Shown: positions 38,400-51,420, numbered from the stretch's first letter. The stretch is 64,000 bases of DNA from Molossus alvarezi (GCA_037176705.1 CM073894.1:29234501-29298500); one strand, 5' to 3'. The notes: generated by a model not told the origin, from the letters alone. Made by a program: numbers and translations.

Positions 38400-39580
38400 T
38401 TTATACTTCGTTTTACATACCATATAAATTACTAGATTGCCTCCCAATTACTTTTTTAAACTGTTGAAATAATATATTTATAAAGATTTTAAAGTCATAT
38501 AAGTAGATTTTGACACACTATCTTAACAGCCTAACTAAAAGCCACAGGAAAAGTTGAGTTTTCTGGGAAATAGAATCCAGCTATTATCCATATGTTCTCC
38601 TCAATTTTCCCAATGATATTATCACACTGTTCTTAGAATGATCGAGTATGAGTTTTACTTTCATAAAGGTACAATAGTAGATAACTTGGAAATCTTTAAA
38701 TGTGATACAATAGCATTACTATGATTAAGGTTCTGTCAGTTCTTCTTATAAGGCATTTTTACGAATTTTAAAACCTGAGCATTTGTTTCAGGCATAAACT
38801 GGCCTGAAAGGGCCTTAGATATAAAATTGAGTTTTCATTCCTGTCATATAAGTATTAAGATTATTTTGAAATGCAGGTAAGTAAATAAAACTTGTCTTTT
38901 TTCTAATGAGAATAATATTTTATTATTCTAGTTTGAACTTTAAGGATTACTTAGACCAAGACTTTTTATTAAGTTGGACAACTGACCAAAAATGGTTTAC
39001 AGTTCTTTCCTGGAAACTCCTAAGAATAAAAAGAAAATCAACTGCCCAGAAGAGTTAGGGCATAAAACTAAGATTTTAAAACTATATTTTTTATTCTCAA
39101 TTTTTATATTAGATGCTTGGGCATTTGAAAAAAGAAGCTTAATATTCCATATTATCTAAATCAGAATGTAAGGACGCTGGTACCAGCATGTATTGGGGGA
39201 AATAAAACAGGGAACAGGACGGAGATACAGGACCTAGAATAAAAATGTCACAGAGTATGAAGGAACTTAGAGGTCACTTTTACCAAATTCACAGAAATAC
39301 AGGAATTCTCTCTAAACAGGCTGATACATGATCTTTCTGCTGGAATACTTCCATTACAGCAAAAGCAAGGCCCACAAAAACTGTAAGTTCTCAGAACTCT
39401 ATCAATAATAATTCTGGAACATAGAAAAATACACAAATTATCCACACTCTAGCTTGTTACTAGAGGCATTTTAAATGTCCTTCTCAACTATGCTCTAGAA
39501 CCCCAAAATGTCGCTTTGGTCATCCTACTTTATGGAAGCAAGTGTCGCTCACATGATCTTATCCTCATGTAACTTTGTGG
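38400..39580. other. Unique intronic stretch
   Basis: Very AT-rich. I recognise no gene or repeat. Confidence 0.5.
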
Positions 39581-39589
39581 TCTAGTCTC

Positions 39590-39770
39590 ATGAACACAAG
39601 CTTTAGAGTCAGAGAGATCACAGTCTGATTCAGGTTCCACCCTCTAACTGAAAAGGGACTGCGGGCAAATTACTTCTCTTCATCTTCTCATATGTAAGTG
39701 TATTACTCTACCTAACACAAAAAAGGTTGTGTGATTTAAATAAGATATGTAAAATAAATTATACTATGCC
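39590..39770 (+). repeat. MIR SINE
   Basis: acaagctttagagtcagaga, gtctgattcaggttccaccc, gggcaaattacttctcttca and cttctcatatgtaagtgt follow the MIR sense order. A short minus-orientation MIR-like piece (ttttcctgattttatagg) follows at about 39820. Confidence 0.85.
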
Positions 39771-40417
39771 CCACTCATAAACGTATTACTAAGATTCACA
39801 CTGACAGGATAAAAGGGTCCATTTTCCTGATTTTATAGGCATTACCAAGCCACAGAGCTGCAGGTGCCAGGCCCGAGTGAGGGGCAGCAGTGAATGGGAA
39901 AGAACCAAGGAGCCAAGGAGAAGCTGCTGTCACTGGGAGCTATCCCTGGTGCTGCTCAGACTCAGGGCCCATGGCTTGCCTGGCCCTGTTACCCATGTTC
40001 CCACATTCCTCCAACAAACCAAATCCTGATTTACAATTTTCACCTTGACTTAGTAACATGTTTCTGCTGTCTGGTGTTCCTGAGTTTAATTCCTGTCTGG
40101 TTTCCCCAGACACTGATTGGATTAATTTCCCAAATGAAAACCCAACCTGACACCACACTGCTTCTTCTGCAGGATACTTTTTTTTTGGTTTTGAAATTTT
40201 TGACTTAAACTTTTATCTTTTTATCTCTAACCTACCAATCCTGGTTACTTAAGAATGATCAATGCCCCTTTGTCCTAAATTTTTCTCTGGAAAACTTAAA
40301 TACGTCAGCAGCAGTATGACAAATAATCAGGAGGTTTGAAAAGAACTGAGAGTATTGCTAAATCATCCAGGAAAGTGGTAGCTGAGTACCGGTGCCAGCT
40401 TCACAAAAATATGGTAC

Positions 40418-40668
40418 AGCCCTAGCCGGTTTGCCTCAGCAGTTAAAACGTCGGCCGGTGGACCAGAGTCCCGGGTTCGGTTCCTGCTAAGGGCACGTAC
40501 CTCAGTTGCAGTTTGTCCCTGGCCCTGGTTGGGGTTGTGTGGGTGGCAGCCACTCGATGTGTCTCTCTCACATCGATGTTTCTCTCTCTCTCTTCCTCCC
40601 TCTCTCCCTCCCACTCTGTCTGAAGATGAATGCAAATATGTCCTCGGATGAAGACAAAAAATAAAAAT
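40418..40668 (+). mobile_element. Ves SINE, hairpin class, full length
   Basis: Head agccctagccggtttgcctc, B box GGGTTCGGTTCC, then cactcgatgtgtctctctca, catcgatgtttctctc, a (CT)n tract, a decayed hairpin tcctcggatgaaga and an A-rich tail. A possible duplication (aaaatatggtac and aaaaaatggcac) is imperfect. Confidence 0.93.
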
Positions 40669-40739
40669 AAAAAATGGCACACAAACAGAAATCATCTATC
40701 TTCCCTGAGTTAGTATGAACGTGTGTGTGTGTAAGGGTT

Positions 40740-40763
40740 TTTTTTATTTTTGTTTTTTTTTTT
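40740..40763. repeat. Poly-T tract
   Basis: ttttttttatttttgttttt-type run following a short (GT)n. It may be the relic tail of an unidentified minus-strand retroposon. Confidence 0.5.
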
Positions 40764-41752
40764 GGAGTCTCAATTGGAATACCATTCAAGCAAACACTGG
40801 TGGTTTGAAGAGGGTAGAAGCACTCTTACAATGCAGTTATGTTGACTACAAGCACATGGTTACTAAAGAATCAAAGCTTTCTTTTCTAAGACTGGAGGTG
40901 TTAGCCTTATGTCCTGGATAAGTTCCAACTTAGGTAATTACATTCTGCTCACCTCACCCCCCTAGCAATTTTTCAAGTGAATCCAGTATCATTCTTCACT
41001 TCCTGCCCTAGCCTGCTGTGTAGTGTCGCGATGAGCTGTTAAACAGCTGCCGTGCTCCACTCCACAGTGGTGACTGCGCTTCACTGTATAATGTGTAACC
41101 ATTCACAGTGTGCTTTGGAGTCTTCAGGATGAAAGTGTTACCCTAAAACGCAAGACATCACCATCATTTTAAAGGCATACAGTACAACTGCTTATTTCAG
41201 TTAAATTCAGCATAACATATTTAGAAAATACCTTATTTCATGGAAAACCATAAAACTAGGTTAAAATCCCCATGAAACATGCTACAAAGAGTATATGGAA
41301 AGGTATTTAAAGAAAGCAAACTATTTATCAACTATATGAATATTCTGCCAAAGAAAGGAGTAGTAGGAGGAACAAATGCTTAAGACATTTTTATTTGAAA
41401 ATACATCTGCCTTCATCAGATGGTAAAAATTCCCAATGTCACCCAAGAAAAACAGTGAAGAGAAAAACTGCACGTTAAGTCAATGGGAAATGGAGGGGTG
41501 CCAATGCGTATGGAGAAAGAGATCAAGAATAAATACAATTTTTAACATTTTCTGATTTCTCATCAGGACTGCTATAGAATTATACAAATCCATGTTCATG
41601 AAGACACTGAATTCTCAATATAGATTGACTGAGGACACTACAGACAGACACAGACATTTGGGCAACCCTGAAAAGGTGTCATGGCATAACCAAGAGAGGC
41701 TGATGCAGGCACATGGACCCTCCACAGACTGTTATTTGGTAGAGATGCAGGT

Positions 41753-41905
41753 CAGTGGTCCTCAACCTTGACTACACAGGAGAATAACCTGGGGAATATC
41801 AAAACAATAAAACAAAATAATTCCAGAGATTCTGATTTAATTGATCTGGACAATGGAATTTTCAAAAAAGCTTCCAGGCGATTATAATATGTAGCCAGAG
41901 TTTGA
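41753..41905. mobile_element. MER5-type hAT-Charlie MITE
   Basis: Starts cagtggtcctcaaccttgac and contains tccagagattctgatttaat. It ends near atatgtagccagagtttgag. Confidence 0.85.
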
Positions 41906-42671
41906 GGCTATATTTTACCAACATGCTTATAATTGTTTGACCAAATTTTTTTTTAAAAGAGGAAAAAAAAAATCACATTATTTGAGGGCATACATATCAT
42001 CATACATTATTATTCCAGGTCAAACAATTAGATACCAAAGACATGTTTCATCAACTAGGAGGTGATTTATCACCCAAGGATTGTATTTCTGGAGGGCCAC
42101 AATTCTAACGTACTTTTTTGTAGTAACAAGAAGAGTTTCTATCAGAAACAATAATTCAGTATCTAAGAGGTTTTTGAATTGATAGTTGGCTTTGGGTATA
42201 TTATCTGTGTAACAGATTTATCTGTAATAAACTATATAATCTCAAACTACGTTTTCCTGCCACCTGCATGTCTAGAAAACAAATGATACATTACCATGAA
42301 ATGCTTACGTATCCACCCTCAAGCAGAAGTGCTGCACTTTTAACCAACCTGCACAGCCATGAGATGTAAAATACCTGCGAGCATGAGAAGCATCAAGTTT
42401 TCAATCAGAGCCCAGCACTCCACTACTGCATATAATGATGACTAGAAAGAAAAATGGAATTCCACTGACTTTTATTGACGATAGCAGCCCTGTTCCACAA
42501 GCACTAACTTTGAACAACAGCTCTAAAGTAAAACGTAACAAGACAGACCAAAGAATTAAAAGTAAACTAAACAAAGCAGGTAAAAAATATCCAGACGCAG
42601 CAGGAAAAGGGTGTTGGATATTCCAAGCACTTTCAAAGTGGTAACTAAGGATTTATTATAAAAAGCTATTT

Positions 42672-42872
42672 AGCCCTGGCTGGTGTGGCTCAGTTGGTCG
42701 AGCATCGTCCTGTGCACCAAAGGGCTGTGGGTTCAATTCCTGGTCAGAGCACATGCCTGGGTTTTGGGTTCAATCCCTGGTCAGGGTGCATGTGGGAAGC
42801 AAGCGATTGATGTCTCTCTCTCACATTGATGCCCCCCCACCTTCCTCTCTCTCTAAAATATCAATTTAAAAG
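42672..42872 (+). mobile_element. Ves SINE, short-tail class
   Basis: Head agccctggctggtgtggctc, B box GGTTCAATTCC, gcgattgatgtctctctctc, and a C/T tail ending ctctctaaaatatcaattt. It lies head-to-tail inverted to the next copy, with only about 100 bp between them. Confidence 0.92.
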
Positions 42873-42974
42873 AACACTCTTAAAACAAGTTATTTAAGTG
42901 AACTAAGTCACAAGAAAAGAGATGGAAAAAACACCAACTAAACATTATACATGAGAACAAATTAAACCTTATAT

Positions 42975-43176
42975 ATATATTTTTTCTTTTTTATTGATTT
43001 GAGAAAGAGAGAGAGAGGAAGGAAGAGGTAGACGGAGATAGAAACATCAACAAGAGAGAACATGCCCCCCACTGGGGATTGGGCCCACACCTGGGCATGT
43101 GCCCTGACCGGGAATCGAACTGGCGACCTCTTGGTGCATGGGTCGACACTCAACCACTGAGCCACACCAGCTGGGC
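42975..43176 (-). mobile_element. Ves SINE, short-tail class, inverted to its neighbour
   Basis: The minus-strand head is gcccagctggtgtggctcag, followed by gtcgccagttcgattcccgg. A perfect 11-bp duplication, aaaccttatat, lies at 42964-42974 and 43177-43187. The element's 3' tail is (CT)n followed by aaataaaaaag-type sequence. Confidence 0.94.
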
Positions 43177-43349
43177 AAACCTTATATTTTTTAATAATCA
43201 CCAGAAACATCAGGAATTAAGGTAGCAACACAAAGAGGTCAGTTCAGACGCCTATGAGTGACCATTAAAATAAGTAACAAAGAGTAGCAGGTATGATCTC
43301 ACAGAGGGCAAGGGCGGGGGCATGTGCATAAATCTAAACCATGCACTGT

Positions 43350-43495
43350 GTGAACCAATGTATCTGTGTTCTCTCTCACTTAATCCTCACTTCAACTCGA
43401 TGATTTAATGTCAGGGAAATGAAGGGTCAGAGAGGGTGACATAATTTGAGAAAGTGGCTGAGCCAAGACTAAAGGCCAAGTGACTCGCAAGTTTA
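43350..43495 (-). repeat. MIR SINE
   Basis: tctctcacttaatcctcact, aatgaagggtcagagagg and gtggctgagccaagac fit a minus-orientation MIR. Confidence 0.7.
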
Positions 43496-43499
43496 CCTT

Positions 43500-45780
43500 G
43501 TCCCTCTGCACCACATGTTCCATAATCTCTGGGACTTCCCCACCACCCTCTTCCCTCTGCTGTGGTGTCCTCTGAACTCACCTATCAGCTCACCCCTGGG
43601 GACATCAGCCAGCTATCCAACCAGGTCTCAAGGACTCAAAGATAAAACGAGGAATTCACCACATAGCCTTGAAGAGGCAAGCAGACCTACCACCAAAGCC
43701 ATCATGCAATGGAAAACTCAATATTCTTTGGAGGGAGACATGGAGAGAAAGCTTAAGAGAACTTTCAAATCATAAAGGGTACAAATTTATTAAAAACTTG
43801 CAAAAGAGAAAGCAGAAACATTTTTGATATTTTTGTAGTTGAATATAATATTGGTTCGCTCAGGATTTGTAGCATCAAATTCCAGAAAAGAGAGATATTA
43901 AATTTATTTTATGAGTGGCCCAGTGTTTACTGGAAGAGCAAAATGTTATAAGCAGATAAAGTTGGCTGAGTCATATGCATTTTCATCTCAAGATTAGTTG
44001 AAGATTGAAGGGCTAGATATTTTCAGTGAAAAACAGAAACAAGTTGTGATGCAACTGAAATACCTGAGACTCTTCTGGGAAATTTCTGAATGCGATCAAT
44101 TCCTGATGAAATCCATCTATTTTACCAATGCCGGTTAATCATACCCTACTAATTACTAATACAATAAACAGCCCTGGATGCACATTTCTAACATAAATTT
44201 TTCAACTGGTTTCTAAATTGTGATTCCTCAGAGACAGGGCTCTGAAACCCCAGGAAGGGACCTCTCTGTTGAAGTTTCCCCAGCTAGTGAATGACAGATT
44301 TCTAGTTTTGATTTCTTAGGTACTCTTCTAGTTCTGAAAGTTCTGATTCTATTTTTTCATAAGAAAAAAAAAATCCACTGCCTAAGACTGAAAATAAAAC
44401 AAGTGTGTTCACAATAGAAATGTAATTGACATTTTTCTCTGATTTGCCTATTTTAGTTCATAGTACAACAATTTTAAAACTTACGGATTTTTTTAAAGCT
44501 CATTCTCCCCCTTGTCTTCTATTTCCAACAGAATTAATCACCTAATCCTGGGTGTTCCACTTGCCCACGGTCTCTTGCTTATGTCCTTTCAAATCCATCC
44601 TCGGCCGGACACAGAAGCTCCCTCTTCAAATAGTGGGAAATAATTATAACAAACACTTTAGGATTTAGTACTATAAAATGAGTTCTGGTATTGTAAAAAC
44701 GAAATGTGGTAGTTTTGAATAGACCCTCCATCTCTCCATAGAGTCGCTTGCTCTGCTCAGGGTACTGGTTGATACTCAGTAGAGCAGATTTGGATTGGGT
44801 TTGAATGAGATAGGTGTCCCAAACAGAAAAGCAGTTCTCTCTACATGTAGGTGAGTTGCAGGTCATAACGGTGAATTTAAGAGTTAGCTGATAGAAGCAG
44901 GAAGTATTGGACTAAAAGTGAAACAAAGAAGGTATTTCCAAGAATATATAAAAATACACATTTATATAGGAAAGAAGTGCTGAAATGTTATTTCTTCCCT
45001 TTTCCCACCAATTATTTATGAGTTTTAGTGTGTGCCCAAGAGGGAAATAAGGGGAATACTTCTGCCATTCCTGTTTCATGCTGTCTAAAGAACAAGACCA
45101 AAATTTCAGCTTAGAAGAATAATCTAGTCATAACTAGATTTCTTATATTGAATTCTCACTATTATGTTTGCTTAATTTTTTTTGAAGTTCTATATTTAAT
45201 AGTACTGATATGAATGTTCCAATAAAAAAGTTTCAATTACTTAAGAATTAGTTTCATAAAAACACTTATTAATAAAAATAAACTTGTAGGTAACATTGAG
45301 TCAAATACAGTAAGAACAAATACAACCAAACTTAAAGAAAACTTACAATTTCTAAATACTCGCAGAAGTACCTCTGTAGATAGGTGGTAATAATACAAAC
45401 CTTGCTAGGTGTGAGAAAGGCCTGAGATTCATATTAGGCCAGAAGCATACAACACACATGACAAGAGTATATATATAGAATAATTCTTGGATATAATATT
45501 CTTGGCAATATTTCTAAGTAGGATTTTGGTACTCAGTCCAGCATGGCAAAGGTAAAGTCAGTACTAGAACAAGCAACATTGGGTTCTTTGTTGTGGTTGT
45601 TGTTGCTGCTGTTGTTTTTAAATAGAAGTTGACATAAGCAAGTATAATCTGATGCTGCTAAGATTAATGAACTCATACCAAATTACAATTTGGGACAGAG
45701 TTCTGGTTCTGAAGAAAATTTAAAAAATTACACATAGGTAAATGAAAGCTCTAAGGGTATTTTGAGAAGACAAAAATTAA
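43500..45780. other. Unique intronic stretch
   Basis: No gene or clear repeat. A short (GTT)n/(GCT)n run lies at 45587-45615. Confidence 0.45.
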
Positions 45781-45784
45781 AGAC

Positions 45785-46030
45785 AATAATAACAACAACT
45801 ACCATTTATTTAATGCTCACTATGCCATAAGCATTGCACTAAGTATCTTAACATATAGGACCTCAACTGATTCTTACAACAACACAATGAGAGTATTACT
45901 ACTTTATAGAAGAGGGAAAAAATGAGGTGTGAAAAGTCAAACAACATTCTCCACCCCATCCAACTGGTTAGCAGAAAAGGTGGTGCCAAAGCAGACCAGC
46001 TGACCACAGTTTTAGGCACTATACCATGCT
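45785..46030 (-). repeat. MIR SINE
   Basis: accatttatttaatgctcac, tgccataagcattgcactaa, tgattcttacaacaacaca and tttatagaagaggg are minus-orientation MIR phrases. Confidence 0.85.
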
Positions 46031-46739
46031 GAACTCTCAGCATACAGGAAGTACTTGATCTCAGGATTTCCTATCCAAAAAGACGGAAGGGGGTCTAGTT
46101 ACTGAACACTGAGAAGACAAAAGGAAAAGCAATTCCATACTCCTGCTTATCTAGAAATAAAGAGTTTAAAAGTTCTGATGTCTTTACAAATTCTGTACTC
46201 AATTTTTATAAAACAGTAACAAACAAACAAACAAAAAACACAGATATCTTGGATTTAGTTGGAAAAAAAAATAAATTTAAGCTCTATCAAGTATGTCAAT
46301 GGAAAGAGAAAATCCAGTTAAAACTCCTAGACACAGAGGTCAATATAGAAATCACACGAAGTTCTACATGATGACACAGAGGTGGGAGAGGCCACTTCCT
46401 GCTGGGCAGCTCCCGTTGAATGACCCACCAACATCTCAGACTCAATATATGGAACTCTCAATTTACCATCTTTACACAAGCACACCTATTTTCCAATTCC
46501 AATAGAACAGATATTTTCCCAGTTACTATAACCAATACTTCTAAATCATCCCTGAATACTCCTCCCTCCAGGAAGTTGTCACATGATCTGGTCAAGTCTA
46601 CAACCAGTGTATTTATGTATATTTCCTCCTTTTCATTGGTTTGCCTCTTCCCTAGTTCAATCTTCAATAACCTATTCTGGTAGATTTTTTTACTTGTTTC
46701 TCTGCTTTCTATTTCCTTTCCATAAATATTCTATTTGTC

Positions 46740-47932
46740 AATGATATATTGCTTCAGGCAAGGGAAACAAAAAAAAAACAAATGGGACTACATCAAACTA
46801 AAAAGTTTTTGCACAGCAAAGGAAACCATCAACAAAATGAAAAGACAACCCACTGAATGGGAGAACATATTCACCAATACATCTGATAAGGGCTTAACAG
46901 TTAAAATGTATAAGGAACTTATAAAACTCAACACCAAAAACCCCCAAACAATCTAATTAAGAAATGGGCAAAGTACGTGAATACATTCTTCTCCAAAGAG
47001 GACATACGGATGGCCAATAGACATATGAAAAGATTCTCAAGGTCATCAGTCATCAGAGAAATGTAAATTACAACCACAATGAAATATCACCTCACACCTG
47101 TCCGAATGGCTATCACCAATAAATCAACAAACAAGCGCTGGCGAGGATGTGGAGAAAAGAGAACACCCATGTACTGTTGGTGGGAATGCAGAGTGGCGCA
47201 GCCATTGTGGAAAGTAGGATGAAGTTACCTCATAAAACTAAATGTGGAACTGCCTTCTGACCCAGCAATTCCACTTCTGGAAACATATCTTACGAATCCC
47301 AAAATACAAATTTGAAAGAATATATGCACCCCATGTCCACTGCAGCATTATTTACAATAGCCAAGATGAGGAAGCAGCCCAAGTGCCCATCAGTAGATGA
47401 GTGGATAAAGAAGCTGTGGTACATTTACACAATGGAGTACTATGCAGCTGTAAGAAAGAGGAAAATCTTACCTTTTGTGACAGCATATATGGACCTGGAG
47501 AGTATTATACTAAGTGAAATAAGCCAGTCAGAGAAACGCAAGTACCATATGATTTCACTTACATGTGGAATCTAATGAACAAAATAAACTAACAAAGTGG
47601 AGACAGACTCATGGATACAAAGAACAGACTGACAGCTGTCAGAGGGGAAGGGGATAGGAGCTGGGTGAGAAAGATGAAGGGATTAAGCAAAGAAAAAAAA
47701 GAGAAAGAAAGACTCATAGACACAGACAACAGCAAGGCAACTGCCAGAAGGAAGAGGGGGTGGAAGGAGGTGGTACGAAAAGGTAAAGAGCGGGCAAATG
47801 GTGATGAAAGGAGCCTTGACTGGGTGGTGAACACACAGTACGATATACAGATGATGCACTATAGAACTATACACCTGAAACCTGCATAATCTGATTAACC
47901 AATGTCACCCCAATAAATTCAATTTAAAAATT
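46740..47932 (+). mobile_element. 5'-truncated L1 (ORF2 C-terminus and 3' UTR), inactive
   Basis: The sense strand carries the end of L1 ORF2. First comes [17 protein letters not shown] (46735-46956). Later come FTIAKMRKQPKCPSVDEW, YIYTMEYYAAVRK and YHMISLTCG (47312-47575). The two pieces lie in different frames with stops between them, so the copy is a pseudogene. A 3' UTR rich in purines (aaagaaaaaaaagagaaaga) follows and ends aaccaatgtcaccccaataaa plus an A-rich tail. It is much better preserved than the L1 at 13.4-16.2 kb, so it is younger. The reverse transcriptase domain is absent, as usual for truncated copies. Confidence 0.95.
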
Positions 47933-47944
47933 CCTCATTTCCTA

Positions 47945-48190
47945 ATCTAGCAGTGGCTCCCAAACGAGTACAGGCTAAAGTGCAAATCCTTAGCCTTGAT
48001 TTCCATTTCTAATCTTCCCATCTCTTCACCCAATTGCGTCAAAGGTAATTAATCTCTTCTGGGCACAATGATCATTTACTGCCACAAATCTGGTTGTAAC
48101 TATTCTCTCTCTACATAATTTGCCTTTGCACTCACTCTAACCTACCCTCTTTCCATCAGAGCAAGAAATAACATGGCATTAATGGTAGCA
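47945..48190 (+). repeat. L2 fragment (5' half of a split copy)
   Basis: caggctaaagtgcaaatcct, tttgcctttgcactcactct and taatcttcccatctcttcac resemble the L2 3' region (tccaaactccttag...tgcctttgcacatgctg). The copy resumes at about 48380 after a MIR. Confidence 0.75.
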
Positions 48191-48378
48191 GCATATTGGA
48201 GCCAGAAGGTTTGGGCTGCTACATGATTTCAGGCAAGCTTAACCTTCTGGACCTCACTTTTCTCACTTGAAAATGAGCATAACAGTATCTAGCTTGCAGA
48301 GGTTTGATAAAAATTAGAAATAATATACAAAAAATGAATGCCCAGGAAAGGCACTTGATAAATGACTGCCATTATTAT
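48190..48378 (+). repeat. MIR SINE inserted in the L2
   Basis: gagccagaaggtttgggctg, atttcaggcaagcttaacct, tgaaaatgagcataacagta, gataaaaattagaaataat and cttgataaatgactgccatt follow the MIR sense order, including the 3' end. Confidence 0.85.
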
Positions 48379-48379
48379 T

Positions 48380-48600
48380 CTGTCCAAGGATTAGTCAGTC
48401 TTTAATGTCCAGCTCAAATGCCATAGAAAGCACTTTTTTTTTCTATCTTATACCTAGAGTCACCTGAGTATGCCTATCATTTCTACAAAGTTCTCTCAAT
48501 TAAGAAGCCTGTCTTATACATCCTTATATCACAGAATACCTTGTATGTACCATAGAAACAGCGAACTGTTAATAAATGTTGGGTGAACAACAACATGAGT
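48380..48600 (+). repeat. L2 3' end (second half of the split copy)
   Basis: gtccagctcaaatgccat, cagaataccttgtatgtacc and taataaatgttgggtgaaca are typical of the L2 3' end, which finishes with TGAATGAA-like text. Confidence 0.8.
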
Positions 48601-48859
48601 ACAATCTTAGAGAATTAAATTATTGTTAAGTATATTTTATTGCACTTAATTACTCTGAAGCATGTTTTTAAATAATTTCCTATAAAATAAAGTTTTTGTC
48701 CTGGAACTTCTTTGGGAATAAGCCATTCTGAGTAAGAGATCATTCTAGCAGCTTACTGTTGAATGAACATTCCAAGTGGTTTATTCTATTTTTTTAATGG
48801 ACAACTTTTTAAAACACTCCCCAGCATTCTTCAAAAGCAGACTGAACAGCTTCTGTGCT

Positions 48860-48995
48860 GATCCCTCCACGCACCATTCCACACTCCGGCGTGGAGAGGC
48901 ACGGGCTCCCTCCAGGTGCCGGGCAGATGTGGACAGCCCGGGGCCCGTGTGACCTTCCCTGTCATGCACTCGCACTTTTAACTGCGCCACTTGGC
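48860..48995. other. Isolated CpG-containing GC-rich patch
   Basis: cactccggcgtggagaggca, ggtgccgggcagatgtgg and gcccggggcccgtgtgacct stand out in AT-rich surroundings. No repeat or gene is recognised. Confidence 0.5.
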
Positions 48996-49199
48996 TGCTG
49001 TTATGTGGGCTGAGAGGATAAAAGACAGCCCCTACATTTATTTGAATTAGTAGTAAACTTTAGATCCTCGGGTGTTTTATAAAATTACTAGGGTTTTCAG
49101 AATTTTGTCACCCCCACACCTACTTTCGAGGCTGGAGTCGTACTGAAGGGGTGAGCTTGTCAAAGAGCCTGTTAACAGGCAACCAAAATGGTGAGGATG

Positions 49200-49435
49200 A
49201 GAGCGTTCATAAGACCACTGACATTTACTGAACACTTAATAGGTTGTAGGCACTGAGCTCAGTCAGTATATCATAAAAATTATCTCAACCTTCATAATAA
49301 ACCTAAGAGTTAGTACTGTTTCGATTTCCAATTTACTGATGAAAAACTGAACCTCTGAGGAGTTAAGGGATTTGCCCTGGGCCGAACAGTTGCAGTCAGT
49401 GGTATATAAGGCAATCTCGAATCTGCGAACACCAT
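49200..49435 (-). repeat. MIR SINE
   Basis: tgacatttactgaacactta, gtaggcactgagctcagtc, tttccaatttactgatgaaa and gatttgccctgggccgaaca are minus-orientation MIR. Confidence 0.85.
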
Positions 49436-49439
49436 ACTG

Positions 49440-51265
49440 CAGCCATCCATCTTTTATTCGGCATTCCCCAAAACGGAATGATTTGAATAAGTGGTTTTTA
49501 GAAAGATAACAAAGTTTGCTCCTTTAAACATCAAAATAATTTACCTGAAACGTTTCTAATGTGCATGATAACATAGCCTTCGTGGAACGAACAGAGTATA
49601 TGCACGGTTTGTTCTAACCTGGAAGACGCCCCTGATATTCACTCATTGTTCTGTGGGAAGCTTGGGGAAGGGAACAGCCTAAGTGGACCTTTTGTTGAAT
49701 TCCCCTCAACTGTGGTTAGAGTTTATCAGATGACATTCATACTCATTTTGTAGAAAGCCTTCTCTCTGACTGCCTTTGGGTTGACGATGCAGTCCCTTTT
49801 GAGTATATACTCTGGTTTTAAATTATTTCTCTATCCTATAATCTGTGGCCTTTGCCTCTTACCTCCCAAATTTCTTAGGACCGGACTATGAGGACCGGGA
49901 AAAAAAATAAAAAAAAGTGTATCGAATCTTTGATGTAAAATCAAGCCAAATGTTTTCTGTACTTGAAGAGAACAGGAGTAAATCATCCTATGATAAAAGG
50001 ATAGTTTTTGTTGTTGCCGATGAATTCAGAGCACTTTTTCTGGTCGTTGGGTTGTTACTGCGTAAGTAGAACAGAGTAGATATCTAACTGTTGTAATTAG
50101 GCATGAATATGGATGATAATTTCATGAGAAATAAATTTCGAGTAAGCAAGAGTTTGGTGCATGTAACTTCAGACAAAGAAAGGGATTGTATGTACATGCC
50201 GAACTCAAAAGTTTCCTCTTTTAATTAGGATGGTAACAGAGAGATGTTAACTATACAACGCAGCGTGAAAGGTTTGCATTTAGATACAAAGGTGATTTCT
50301 TCATAATGAATGGTGCTCAACACTGAAATGATTTATTAAAAGGTTTTGTTAGTACAGTGATTCCATAAAAGAAATTTAACAGCATTTAAAGAAAACACAT
50401 TTCTGCACGTGTTTTGAAGGGCCAAAATAATTATTAGCAAGTATGGGTTTAAATCTGTAAAAGCAAAGCAACACTTTTCTTCTTCTACTTCAGGTCTAGA
50501 TTAATATTCAAGAAGACAGTACCCATGTTATTATTTCATAGAACACAGACAGTGCTTTTACAAATATGTCTAACACCAATACGTTCTCAAAATATCTGAG
50601 AAATACAACCACATGTGGTAAGAAGAGTAAGGTGTTTTCTGGCAGGACCCCCAAAAGCAGAACTTGACTGTGAAACACGTAGTTTTCGGTGGGGGGCCAC
50701 GGGGTGCCTTCTGTGCCATCCCTCCACCGCTCCGTACAGATCAGCTGCTGTTTTCTGACACAGCTGCTTTGCAATGTAAAGCAGTGTTTTCTTTAATAAG
50801 AATTCTTCCAAAAGCCCCGAGGCTCCTCGGCTTTGTTTGCACCGCCTGAGAGTTTTCATTTAAAGTTTTCACACTGTTTTTAAAATTCTCCATTTTTGTT
50901 TCTATAATAGTTAGGCAAAGTCCACAAACCTCTGTCACGGCTTCACGTGTTAGCTACATGGAGAAGGTGGGGAGACACGTGCAGAGAAAGCCTTCAGATT
51001 TCAATAAATGAGATTACTCACAGTGACCACCCCTGCGCTTCTCCTTCCTCTGCTGTCAAGAACGAAGGGAGGGGTGGAGCAGAGATGTCTATTTAATATG
51101 ATCCCTATTCCTGGGATGTACAATCCACTATAAAATGAGAAAACGCATGGGTAAAATCCACTCCTTTTTACCCTGGGGCACCTGTACTGATCCAACATTG
51201 TGGAAAACAGGAACAGATAGTGAAATGATCACAGAAACATGAAATTCTTCCCTAATGACCACAGC
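49440..51265. other. Unique intronic stretch
   Basis: AT-rich with a mild GC rise at 50.65-50.86 kb. I recognise no gene or repeat. Confidence 0.45.
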
Positions 51266-51269
51266 AAGG

Positions 51270-51420
51270 TCGACACCTGCAGTTCTCCGCGGCGACTACG
51301 GTGGAACTGAAACCCAGATAACCACGTTTCCCTCAACCCGACACACAGCCTGAAACACGCGTGCTTCCCGCTGCTCCAAGTCCAGACTTACACTCTGAAG
51401 GCCATGGCGGCCACTCACCC
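51270..51420. promoter_or_regulatory. CpG-rich patch with YY1-like motif, function unknown
   Basis: ctccgcggcgactacgg, acacgcgtgcttcccgctgc and gccatggcggccactc lie close together. The last contains an ATGGCGGC core like that bound by YY1. This is too short for a standard CpG island and no transcript is visible, so a regulatory role is inference. Confidence 0.25.

Noticed and set aside
46735..47575. Possible functional reverse transcriptase gene
   Set aside because: Only the C-terminal end of L1 ORF2 is present, in two different frames; the catalytic domains are missing.
48781..48990. 69-codon minus-strand ORF over a GC-rich patch as a missing GTDC1 exon
   Set aside because: The translation does not resemble any part of GTDC1 and lacks exon-like splice boundaries.
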